Below are positions 15,761 through 24,800 of a stretch of 64,000 nt of DNA, in pieces. The DNA is from JASSUD01 sp031963045 (GTDB lineage: Bacteria > Pseudomonadota > Gammaproteobacteria > Burkholderiales > Burkholderiaceae). Every line of letters starts with the position of its first letter. Positions within the stretch are counted from its first letter, which is position 1. Both the position numbers and the translations under genes were made by a program. The DNA lies in NCBI GenBank assembly GCA_031963045.1, contig JASSUK010000015.1, forward strand, positions 1-64,000, written 5' to 3'. The notes below the pieces were generated by a model, which saw only the letters and a program-made list of their open reading frames with translations, did not search any database and was not told the origin of the DNA.

Positions 15761-18700
15761 ATGCTGAGTCAGCCCGTTTCTCCAACACTGCTAGTTAGGC
15801 AAGTGATGGCACAAAGCTATCTAGATCAAGCGCGTATATATGAATTACAGGATCCTGAATGGGCTTTAGCCTTGTATGGTCAAGCGAAAGCAACCTTTAG
15901 ATATATTGCGGGTACGCAAGGCGTACTTCCCTTGGCAGAAGCGAAAAACGCCTTAAGCCAAGCTCGCACATCGCAGAGCGCCGAAGCTGAAACTTTGCGG
16001 CAACGTATCGCTGAGATTTATTTTGAACGGGCACAACTTCTGGAAAAACTAGGCAAAGTTGGCAAAGCACAAGCGAGTTATCACAAGGCAAAAGCATGGG
16101 GACATTTGGAGATAACGGCTCAGCTTGGCAGTAGGCTAGCTGAGGCAGCATTTCCTTCGGCTGTGCCAACGAGTACCATACAGTCAGGCGGGACATTGCC
16201 TCCTTCCCCACAGCAAGCTATCAGCAATTCTTCCTCTCCGATCCTCGCCGAGACCCCATCGATCTTATTTGAACCCTCCCAGGACATAGAATCTTCGCTC
16301 TACCTCGCTACAGGCGTTGAAGAAAAGAATAAGTTAGTCAACCTGCTGTTCGAAAAAACCCTACAGACGTTTCAGGAGCTGAAGTTAGGCAACGTACTGC
16401 CCAGCGCCTTCTTGGTGTACGCCCACGACAACCCGCATTACGGAACAGCCGATGCCGGGACGGCAAAATTTCTGATCCATCAACTGTTTGAGTTGGGCAT
16501 CAATATGTATTCCGATCAAACACCGAAGGGACGGCAAGCGCAAGCGTCTTTCAGCACGCGACAAGACGCGGCCAGAACGGATGATATTTTGACCAGTCAA
16601 CTCTGTTTGTTGCCCACGGCGATCGGTTCAATTCAACCAGTTGATAAGGTCATGGTCTGCAGTTCTCAGGTGTTAGGACACTATCTGCAATGGGAACACT
16701 ATCCAGCCTTTTGCACCGAACTGAAAGCGGTGTATGGACAGGGTCAGCAAAATGCTGCCCAGGCCGAAGCGCAGATCCGGCAGGTGGTCAATACGTATGT
16801 GAAATACCCAGGCTTTCACCATGTATTGACAGAAATGGCATTTTTAAAAATTCGGGCTGAGTATCTGGAGCAACACGGCATCATTCCAGTTTCCTTATCC
16901 GCAGACGGATATAAAAGCTGTTGTGAAGATTTTATCCAAGCAACCACGGTACGCATTGAAGATATGCCCCGCTTTGCTTCGCAGCAGGCGAGCGGGCAGC
17001 AGGTGTATGAGAATCAAGGGCGTCATCTAGTTTTCTTTAAAGTGCTGGAGCGCTTGCTCGCGCGACACGACGCCGAAGCGCTACTGCGTGTATTTTGGAC
17101 AGGCTATGCCGACTTGATTAAACGCTTAAACAGTAAAGCATCGGCCCCTCAGGTTGCGGATTATTTACCGGTATGGGACAGCCTATTCGAGGGCGTTCGG
17201 ACTACCCTGCAAACGCTGAAAGAACAGGTAGACGTGCACGAACTTCAGACTGCGTTAACCCGCTATGCATCGCTGGATCGGCTGGCGATTCAGCGACTCT
17301 CTGGGCCACCGCTGTCGATGAAACACTGCTATATCAATCTGGCGATCATCGAGCATGAGAAAGTGCACAAAAAAGAAGAGAAAACTGAAGAAGGGAGAGA
17401 GAAAGAAAAAGCATCAAATGAGAAGGAAATTGCACCCAGCCATTTTCAGCGCTTACCGAGTTCTGAAGCGATCGCTTCCAACCCACAGAAACTCGTTCCA
17501 CTTGAACGGCTGTTTGAGCCTCGGAAATTAAGTGATGGTAAGGAAGTGGTGCCCAAACGGATTCTGATTCGAGGCCGGGCAGGCGTGGGTAAAACCACCT
17601 TATCCAAAAAGATCGTCTACGACTACACGCAGAAAGCACAATGGCGCGATCGCTTTGACTATCTGCTGCAAATTCCGCTGCGTACGCTGAAAGGCAAGCA
17701 ACGCTGCGATTTGGTCACATTGTTTCATGAAACCTACTTCCACACTCACCCTAAAGGCCTGGCTTTAGCGCAGGCACTGGCAGCACAAATCAAGGGCCCT
17801 GCGCAAGACAGAACTCTCTTCGTGCTCGATGGCTGGGATGAAGTCGCGCATGAATGGAGAGAACATGAACCGATGGCCGAGTTTCTGAAGGATTTGGTCA
17901 ATCAACCTGCGGTATTGATTACCTCGCGCCCCTTTATCGAGCTAAAACAGGTTCAAGCGATAGAGCTGGAATTAGAGACAGTGGGCTTTAGCCCCGAGAA
18001 TGTGATCACCTATATCGACAACCCGGCCATGATGTCGGTTGCGCAGGCACAGGAGATGAAGCGCTTCATCCAGACTAACGCCTTTATCCAAGGGCTGGTT
18101 AACGTACCGATCCAGCTCGATGCGCTTTGCTACAGTTGGGACGAAATCAAGCGCCTACAGCAAGGGGCCCATAGCGAGATGACCGTCACCGCGTTATATC
18201 AAGCGATGATGAACAAATTATGGCGCAAGGATATGCTCCGTTTTGGCAAGCAGGAGGTCGGAGCGCTCTTGCCAATCGAGCAAGCCGTGCGAACTGAAAG
18301 TGATTTCCTCAGTGCCTTGGCCTTTCACGGCTTGCAGGATAACCGCATCGAATTTGACACCCTTTATTTGGGCAATTTGATTGAGCAGCTGGCGTACGAG
18401 GAGGTTTTACTCTCGCCGACACTGGAAGACGACCTCAAAAAACTCTCGTTCCTGCATACCGATGATGCCGAAGAAAGCCAATGCAGCTATCACTTTATGC
18501 ATTTGACGTTTCAAGAATTCTTTGCGGCCAAACATTTTGTTGCGCATTGGAAAGCGGGGCGGGAGATCACTCTGCTATCTGTCCATACTCAGCGGTGGAC
18601 GAAAGTACCGCCAGAAGCATTTGTGCGCCAACAAAAATATAACCCACGCTATGAAATTTTTTGGTGGTTCGCCTCAGGGCTATTGCGTGGCGAAGCACTA

Positions 18701-21046
18701 GACCGTTTCTTTGCATTGCTCGAAGCCGAGCCACGTGATTTATTTGGCGCATCTCATCAGCGCTTAATTATGGGTTGCCTGCATGAAGCGCCTCGTGCGC
18801 AGGCTATCGGATTGCCAAGCGAAATCCGAGATGGCCTGGAACAGCATTTAGCGCAGTGGCTGCAATGGGAAATCGATAAGACTGGTGCCTGCACGCTGGC
18901 GCATCAGCCCACCTTTCCAGAGCACGTGTTGCTCAATTGCCTCAATGGGGCAGCATCAGATAAAACCAAACTAGCAGTGGCAACAGCACTTGGATATCGA
19001 TCCGCCTTATCTGTCTTGGCTTTGCCGGCCTTGTTTGCGTTGGCGCAGGACCAGAACAATTATGTGAGGTGCAACGCTGCTCATGCGTTAGGCCAGCAGT
19101 CTTCGTTACCGGAGTCGGCCCTGCAGGCCTTGTGTGCGTTGGCGAAGGACAAGAATTGGGATGTGAGGCGTGCCGCTACTCAGGCGTTAAGCCAGCAATC
19201 TTCGTTACTGGAATCGGGCCTGTCGGCCTTGCTTGCGTTGGCGAAGGACCAGGACAGTGAGGCGAGGTGCGCCACTGCTTGGGCGTTAGGCCAGCTGCCT
19301 TCCTTACCGGAGTCAGTCCTGCAGGCCTTGCTTGCGTTGGCAAAGGACCAGGACAGTTCTGTGAGGCGTATCGCTACTCAGGCATTAGGCAAGCAACCTT
19401 CGTTATCAGAGTCGGGCCTGTCGGCCTTGCTTGCATTGGCGATGGACCAGAACAGCGATGTGAGGCGTGCCGCTGCTGAGGCGTTAGGCAAGCTGCCTTC
19501 GTTACCGGAGTCAGTCCTGCAGGCCTTGCTTGCGTTGGCAAAGGACCAGGACTTGATTGTGAAGCGTGCCGCTACTCAGGCGTTAGGCGAGCAGCCTTCG
19601 TTACCGGAGTCAGCCCTGCCGGCCTTGCTTGCGTTGGCGAAGGACCAGGACAGTGATGTGAAGCGCGACGCTGATGAAGCATTAGGCAAGCTGCCTCCGT
19701 TATCGGAGTCGGCCCTGCTGGCCTTGCTTGCGTTGGCGAAGGACCAGGACAGTTCTTCGAGGCTTACCGCTGCTCAGGCATTAAGCAAGCAGCCTTCGCT
19801 ACCGGCGTTAGCCCTGCAGGCCTTGCTTGCGTTGCTGAAGGACAAGAGTAAATTGGTAAGACACACCGCTGCTGATGCGTTAGGCAAGCAGCCTTCGCTA
19901 CCGGAGTCAGTCCTGCAGGCCTTGCTTGCATTGGCGAAGGACCAGGGCAGTTCTGCGAGGCATGCCGCTGCTCGGGCATTAGGCCAGCAGCCTGCGCTAC
20001 CAGAGTCAGCTTTGCCTGCCTTGCTTGCGTTGGCGAAGGATCAGGACAGTTCTGTGAGGCGCGATGCTATTCAGGCGTTAGGCAAGCAGTCTTCGTTACT
20101 GAAGTCAGCCCTGCTGGCCTTGCTTGCGTTGGCGAAGGACCAGGACTGGGAGGTGAGGAGCCGCGTGGCTGAGGCGTTAGGCCAGCTGCCTTCGTTACCG
20201 GAGTCAGTCCTGTCGGCCTTGCTTGCGTTGGCGAAGGACCAGGACAGTGATGTGAGGCGCAACGCTGCTGAGGCGTTAGACAAGCAACCTTCGTTACCGG
20301 AGTCAGCCCTGCCGGCCCTACTTGCATTGGCAAAGAGCCAGGACTGGCTTGTGAAGTGTGTCGCTACTCGAGCATTAGGCGAGCAACCTTCGTTACCGAA
20401 GTCTGGCCTGTCGGCCTTGCTTGCGTTGGCAAAGGGCCAGGACAGTTATATGAGGCGCAACGCTGCTGAGGCGTTAGGCAAGCAGTCTTCGTTACTGAAG
20501 TCAGCCCTGCTGGCCTTGCTTGCATTGGCGAAGGACCAGGACAGTAATGTAAGGCATGCCGCTGCTGAGGCGTTAGGCCAGCTGCCTTCGTTACCGGAGT
20601 CGGCCCTGCAGGCCTTGCTTGCGTTGGCGAAGGACCAGGACAGTGATGTGAGGCTCACCACTGCTGATATGCTAGACAAACACAGCTGGGCGCTCTATCA
20701 CTTATTGCCCACCCTGAGTAGACAGCAGATAGAGCTGTTCTATACAGAGTATTTATTCAGACGACGCTTTGATCAGAGCCTGCCTTGTTATACCCAGGAT
20801 GACATGCTATGTTTTTATACGGCTGAAGGTCTGCAGACCGTTCCTCTGGGCGATAAGAAAGGCGAATTCAAGGAAGCAATTCTACAAACCCAGCAGGCTG
20901 TTGGCATTCCTCGCGCGGCCTACCCAACCATGAGTGGTCAAATTGTGTCGACGGATGCGCAAAACATGGCCTTAGTCAATCAATCGGCTTCTTCTCCTGA
21001 GTCGACTCAAAAAAATATCTTAGGGTTACTCAAGCGTTTCGCATGA
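15761..21046 (+). CDS. STAND NTPase: SEFIR/TIR-like + NACHT + HEAT repeats (type A1)
   Basis: A giant protein of 1761 residues. In order: a TPR-like helical region (1-120); a linker; a SEFIR/TIR-like domain from about 213 (FLVYAHDN, then GINMYSDQTPKG, VDKVMVCSSQVLG and HGIIPVSLS); a helical region; a NACHT NTPase with Walker A GRAGVGKTT (about 604) and Walker B LFVLDGWDEV (about 686); a TFQEFFAAKHF motif; 17 HEAT-type units of 33 residues (about 1085-1635); and a conserved C-terminal module with LPTLSRQQIELFYTEYL. Such proteins act as sensor switches that oligomerise on ligand binding. Start chosen at ATG 15761, conserved in the paralogue at 32351. Ligand and output are unknown. Cytoplasmic by default: no signal peptide. 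Confidence 0.8.
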   Translation: MLSQPVSPTLLVRQVMAQSYLDQARIYELQDPEWALALYGQAKATFRYIAGTQGVLPLAEAKNALSQARTSQSAEAETLRQRIAEIYFERAQLLEKLGKVGKAQASYHKAKAWGHLEITAQLGSRLAEAAFPSAVPTSTIQSGGTLPPSPQQAISNSSSPILAETPSILFEPSQDIESSLYLATGVEEKNKLVNLLFEKTLQTFQELKLGNVLPSAFLVYAHDNPHYGTADAGTAKFLIHQLFELGINMYSDQTPKGRQAQASFSTRQDAARTDDILTSQLCLLPTAIGSIQPVDKVMVCSSQVLGHYLQWEHYPAFCTELKAVYGQGQQNAAQAEAQIRQVVNTYVKYPGFHHVLTEMAFLKIRAEYLEQHGIIPVSLSADGYKSCCEDFIQATTVRIEDMPRFASQQASGQQVYENQGRHLVFFKVLERLLARHDAEALLRVFWTGYADLIKRLNSKASAPQVADYLPVWDSLFEGVRTTLQTLKEQVDVHELQTALTRYASLDRLAIQRLSGPPLSMKHCYINLAIIEHEKVHKKEEKTEEGREKEKASNEKEIAPSHFQRLPSSEAIASNPQKLVPLERLFEPRKLSDGKEVVPKRILIRGRAGVGKTTLSKKIVYDYTQKAQWRDRFDYLLQIPLRTLKGKQRCDLVTLFHETYFHTHPKGLALAQALAAQIKGPAQDRTLFVLDGWDEVAHEWREHEPMAEFLKDLVNQPAVLITSRPFIELKQVQAIELELETVGFSPENVITYIDNPAMMSVAQAQEMKRFIQTNAFIQGLVNVPIQLDALCYSWDEIKRLQQGAHSEMTVTALYQAMMNKLWRKDMLRFGKQEVGALLPIEQAVRTESDFLSALAFHGLQDNRIEFDTLYLGNLIEQLAYEEVLLSPTLEDDLKKLSFLHTDDAEESQCSYHFMHLTFQEFFAAKHFVAHWKAGREITLLSVHTQRWTKVPPEAFVRQQKYNPRYEIFWWFASGLLRGEALDRFFALLEAEPRDLFGASHQRLIMGCLHEAPRAQAIGLPSEIRDGLEQHLAQWLQWEIDKTGACTLAHQPTFPEHVLLNCLNGAASDKTKLAVATALGYRSALSVLALPALFALAQDQNNYVRCNAAHALGQQSSLPESALQALCALAKDKNWDVRRAATQALSQQSSLLESGLSALLALAKDQDSEARCATAWALGQLPSLPESVLQALLALAKDQDSSVRRIATQALGKQPSLSESGLSALLALAMDQNSDVRRAAAEALGKLPSLPESVLQALLALAKDQDLIVKRAATQALGEQPSLPESALPALLALAKDQDSDVKRDADEALGKLPPLSESALLALLALAKDQDSSSRLTAAQALSKQPSLPALALQALLALLKDKSKLVRHTAADALGKQPSLPESVLQALLALAKDQGSSARHAAARALGQQPALPESALPALLALAKDQDSSVRRDAIQALGKQSSLLKSALLALLALAKDQDWEVRSRVAEALGQLPSLPESVLSALLALAKDQDSDVRRNAAEALDKQPSLPESALPALLALAKSQDWLVKCVATRALGEQPSLPKSGLSALLALAKGQDSYMRRNAAEALGKQSSLLKSALLALLALAKDQDSNVRHAAAEALGQLPSLPESALQALLALAKDQDSDVRLTTADMLDKHSWALYHLLPTLSRQQIELFYTEYLFRRRFDQSLPCYTQDDMLCFYTAEGLQTVPLGDKKGEFKEAILQTQQAVGIPRAAYPTMSGQIVSTDAQNMALVNQSASSPESTQKNILGLLKRFA
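19015..20672 (+). repeat. 17 tandem 99-bp HEAT-coding repeats
   Basis: The DNA repeats every 99 bases, with words such as GGCCTTGCTTGCGTTGGC and GCGTTAGGCAAGCAGCC returning in most units. Units differ mainly at the residues after KDQD and around VRR. Long mirror frames on the minus strand are by-products of this periodicity. Confidence 0.9.
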
Positions 21047-21200
21047 CTGTTGCCTACCCTTTTCTCAGTCAGACTTTCGCCTAGCAATGCCCAGCAAATT
21101 GACCTTGCAGCTGCCGAGCATCCGCCAGGCAAACGAGAAATAGCAAGGGGCAAAAAGGCTCCCATCGCCGATGATACTTCGCAGGCAATGGGCTGGCCTT
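21047..21200. repeat. Type-A 3'-flank repeat, copy 1
   Basis: Begins at the stop of the first STAND gene. It is homologous to 27293-27440 and, inverted, to 45779-45895. In one frame it reads NAQQIDLAAAEHPPGKRE and on to GKKAPIADD, which looks like the end of a protein, and a similar reading exists at 45779. It may be the eroded end of a gene that once followed the STAND genes. Confidence 0.6.
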
Positions 21201-21270
21201 AATATTTTTCCTGGTGAGCAATTTGGTAAAAAGATCAAAGATTGGACTAGGTTTTGTCTGGCTAGAAGAT

Positions 21271-21361
21271 GATGGTAGCGAAATAGTACTTTTTCTGGCT
21301 AGCTAGCGCCCTACTTGATATTTTTTTGAAAAATAGCATTAGTCGTAGTATGACTACGACT
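21271..21361 (+). repeat. About 90-bp repeat ending in ATG within a palindrome, copy 1
   Basis: Shared with 45281-45371 with few differences. Near its end TAGTCGTAGT and ACTACGACTA flank an ATG as a perfect palindrome. A short frame MTTTKVTKIIENKDKK starts at that ATG and stops. Probably a duplicated promoter/start region of a lost gene. Confidence 0.6.
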
Positions 21362-21455
21362 AAAGTTACTAAAATTATCGAAAACAAAGATAAAAAATAA
21401 TAAAATCTAGCTTATTTTGCACATAGTGCGCTTTGCGCTACTATCCAGCATTTAT

Positions 21456-21483
21456 CCCCTCGGACTCTAGGAGCACGTGGGGG
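21456..21483 (+). terminator. Possible terminator
   Basis: CCCCTCG pairs with CGTGGGG with one mismatch, has an inner CTC/GAG stem, and is followed by TTTTTTA. It has no clear gene before it; it may belong to the lost gene near 21353. Confidence 0.35.
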
Positions 21484-21633
21484 TTTTTTATTTATAGGGT
21501 CTAATCTGAACTTTGTTAGCTAATAGTTAATCCAAATTGGCCCAGGAGTTCTTCCCTCGCACTCGATAGCACACATGCCGCAATATCCAGAGAGTTATCC
21601 ATATAACCTCAGTGAGGTTATGCAGGTATTCAA

Positions 21634-21680
21634 GAAGACAGTGGTATGCGTGTTGGGGTTCGTGCCTCACCACCAACCTA
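21634..21680. repeat. REP unit (right-type)
   Basis: GTATGCGTGTTGGGGTTCG followed by CACCACCAACCTAC matches the right half of the core-region REP pairs. It lies in the 0.8-kb gap between the first two STAND genes and shows that this repeat family has reached the island. Confidence 0.7.
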
Positions 21681-21742
21681 CCGTTCTTTGCTTTTCTTAT
21701 GGTTGGTGGAGTTTGATAAAACCCCTTTACATGAGCATCTTT

Positions 21743-21786
21743 GTAGGTTAGTGGTGAGGCACGAACCCCAACATGCATACCACCCA
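21743..21786. repeat. REP unit (left-type)
   Basis: GTAGGTTAGTGGTGAGGC, then ACCCCAACATGCATACCACC. The two units here are in the reverse arrangement to a normal pair, with about 60 unrelated bases between them. Confidence 0.7.
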
Positions 21787-21856
21787 CCTTTAATCTTTGT
21801 GCTCTGTCCATCAACAACTCGCCGTTCTATAACCAAGATATAAGGATCAATAAATA

Positions 21857-24800
21857 ATGCTGGGCCAGCCCATTTCTCAAACACTACTAATCAGGCAAGC
21901 GCAAGTGATGGCGCAAAGCTATCTGGATCAAGCGCGTATGCAAGGCGAGTCAAAAGAACATCCTAAATGGGCGCTGGCCTTGTATGGACAGGCGAAGGCC
22001 ATCTTTAAATACACCGCGGATGAGCAGGGAATACTCCCACTAGCAGAAGCGAAAAACGCCTTAAACCAGGCTCGCACATCGCAGACAGCCGAAGCCGAAA
22101 CTTTGCGGCAACGTATCGCTGAGATTTATTTTGAGCGAGCACAACTTCTGGAAAAACTAGGCAAAGCTGATAAAGCACAAGCGAGTTATCACAAGGCAGC
22201 AGCATGGGGACATTTGGAGGTAGCGGATCAGCCTAGCAGGAAGTTGGCTGAGGCTGCGCTGCATTCGGCTGCGCTGATGGGCTCCTCCCTTGCTACCATA
22301 CAGTCAGGCGGGACATTGCCTCCTTCTCCACAGCAAGATATCAGCCATTCTTCGTCTCCGATTCCCGCCGAGATCCCATCGATCTTATTTGAACCCGCCC
22401 AGAACGCAGAATCTTCGCTCTACCTCGCTACAGGCGTTGAAGAAAAGAATAAGTTAGTCAACCTGCTGTTCGAAAAAACCCTGCAGACGTTTCAAGAAAT
22501 GAAGCTAGGGAGCGTACTGCCCAGCGCCTTTTTAGTGTACGCCCACGACAACTCGCATTACGGAACAGCTGACGCCGCCACATCGAAATTTCTGATCCAT
22601 CAGCTGTTTGAGTTGGGCATCAATATGTATTCCGATCAAACACCGAAGGGACGGCAAGCGCAAGCGTCTTTCAGCACGCCACAGGATGCGGCCAGAACGG
22701 ATGATATTTTGACCAGTCAACTCTGCTTGTTGCCCACAGCGATTGGTTCAATCCAATCAGTTGAGAAGGTCATCATCTGCAGCTCGCAAGTGTTAGGACA
22801 CTACCTACAATGGGAACACTATCCAGCCTACTGCCAAGAGCTGAAAGCAGCGTATGGACTAGGACTAGATAAGCAAAATCCCACCCAGGTCGAAGCGCAG
22901 ATCCGGCAAGTGGTCAATACGTATGTGGGATATACAGGCTTTCATCATGTATTGACAGAAATGGCATTCCTAAAAATCCGAGCTGAGTATCTGGACCAGC
23001 ACGGCATTATTCCAGTTTCCTTATCCGCAGACGGATATAACAGCTGTTGTCAAGATTTTATCCAAGCAACCACGGTGCGCATTGAAGATATGCCCCGCTT
23101 CGCCTCGCAGCAGGCAAGCGGGCAGCAGGTGTATGAGGATCAAGGGCGTCATTTGGTTTTCTTTAAGGTGCTGGAGCGCTTGCTCGCGCGACACGATGCC
23201 GAAGCGCTACTGCGTGTATTTTGGACAGGCTATGCCGATTTGATTAAGCGCTTAAACAATGAAGCAGCAAGCCTTCAACTTGCGGATTATTTACCCGTAT
23301 GGGATCGCCTATTTAAAAGTGTTCGAGCCACCCTGCAAACGCTTAAAGAACAGGTAGGTGCGCAAGAACTTCAGACGGCATTAACCCGCTATGCGTCGTT
23401 GGATCGGTTGGCGATTCAGCGACTCTCTGGGCCAGCACTGGCGATGAAAAACTGCTATATCAATCTGGCAATTGTCGAGCATGAGCGCAAGGAAGAGGAA
23501 GAAACTGAAGAAGGGAAAGAGAAGGAAATGGCGCCCAGCCCTCTTCAGCGCTTACCGAGTTCTGAAGCGATCGCTTCCAACTCACAGAAACTCATTCCTC
23601 TCAAACAGCTGTTTGAGCCTCGGAAATTAAGTGATGGTAAGGAAGTGCTACCCAAACGGATTCTGATTCGAGGGCGGGCAGGCGTGGGTAAAACCATCTT
23701 ATCCAAAAAAATCGTCTACGACTACACGCAAAAAGCCCAATGGCGCGATCGCTTCGATTATCTGCTGCAAATTCCGCTGCGTACACTGAAAGGTAAACAA
23801 CACTGCGATTGGGTCACGTTATTTCATGAAACCTACTTCCATACTCATCCTAAAGGCCTGGCTTTAGCGCAGGCACTGGCAGCACAAATCAAGGGCCCTG
23901 CGCAACAGAAAACACTCTTCGTGCTCGATGGCTGGGATGAAGTCGCGCAGGAATGGGGAGAACATGAACCGATGGCCGAGTTTCTGAAGGATTTGCTCAA
24001 TCAACCTGCGGTATTGATTACCTCACGGCCATTTGTAGAGCTGAAACAGGCCGATCCGATGGATTTGGAATTAGAGACGGTGGGCTTTAGTCCAGAGAAC
24101 GTGATCGCCTATCTCGATAATCCGGCCATGTTGTCGCTTTCGCAGGGGCAAGAGATAAAGCACTTCATCCAGACTAACGCTTTTATCCAGGAGTTGGTTA
24201 ACGTACCGATCCAGCTCGATGCGCTTTGTTATAGCTGGGACGAAATCAAGCGCATGCAGCAAGAGGCACCCGGTGAGATGACGGTTACCGCGTTATATCA
24301 AGCGATGATGAACAAATTATGGCGCAAGGATATGCTCCGTTTGGGTAAGCGGGAGGACGGAAAGCTCTTGTCAGTCGAAGCGGCTCATGCGTTGAGAAGG
24401 ACTGCGCGCATCGAACAAGCCGTGCAAACAGAAAATGATTTTCTCAGTGCCTTGGCCTTTCAAGGATTACAGGATAACCGTATCGAATTTGATACTGCTT
24501 ATTTAGACAACCTCATTGAGCAACTGATGCTTGAAGGCGTGTCACTTCCCTTGGTATTAGAAACTAACCTCAAAAAACTTTCATTCCTACATACCGATGA
24601 TGCCGAGGAAAGCCAACGCAGCTACCACTTCATGCATTTAACGTTTCAGGAATTCTTTGCGGCTAAACACTTTGTTGCGCATTGGAAAACGGGAAGGCAA
24701 ATCACTCTGCTATCTGCCCATACTCAGCGGTGGAAGAAAGCACCACCAGAAGCGTTTGTGCATCAACACAAATACAACCCACGATATGAGATTTTTTGGT

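Noticed and set aside
19015..20672. CRISPR-like regular spacing
   Set aside because: The repeats are contiguous coding units with no unique spacers, and no cas gene is present.
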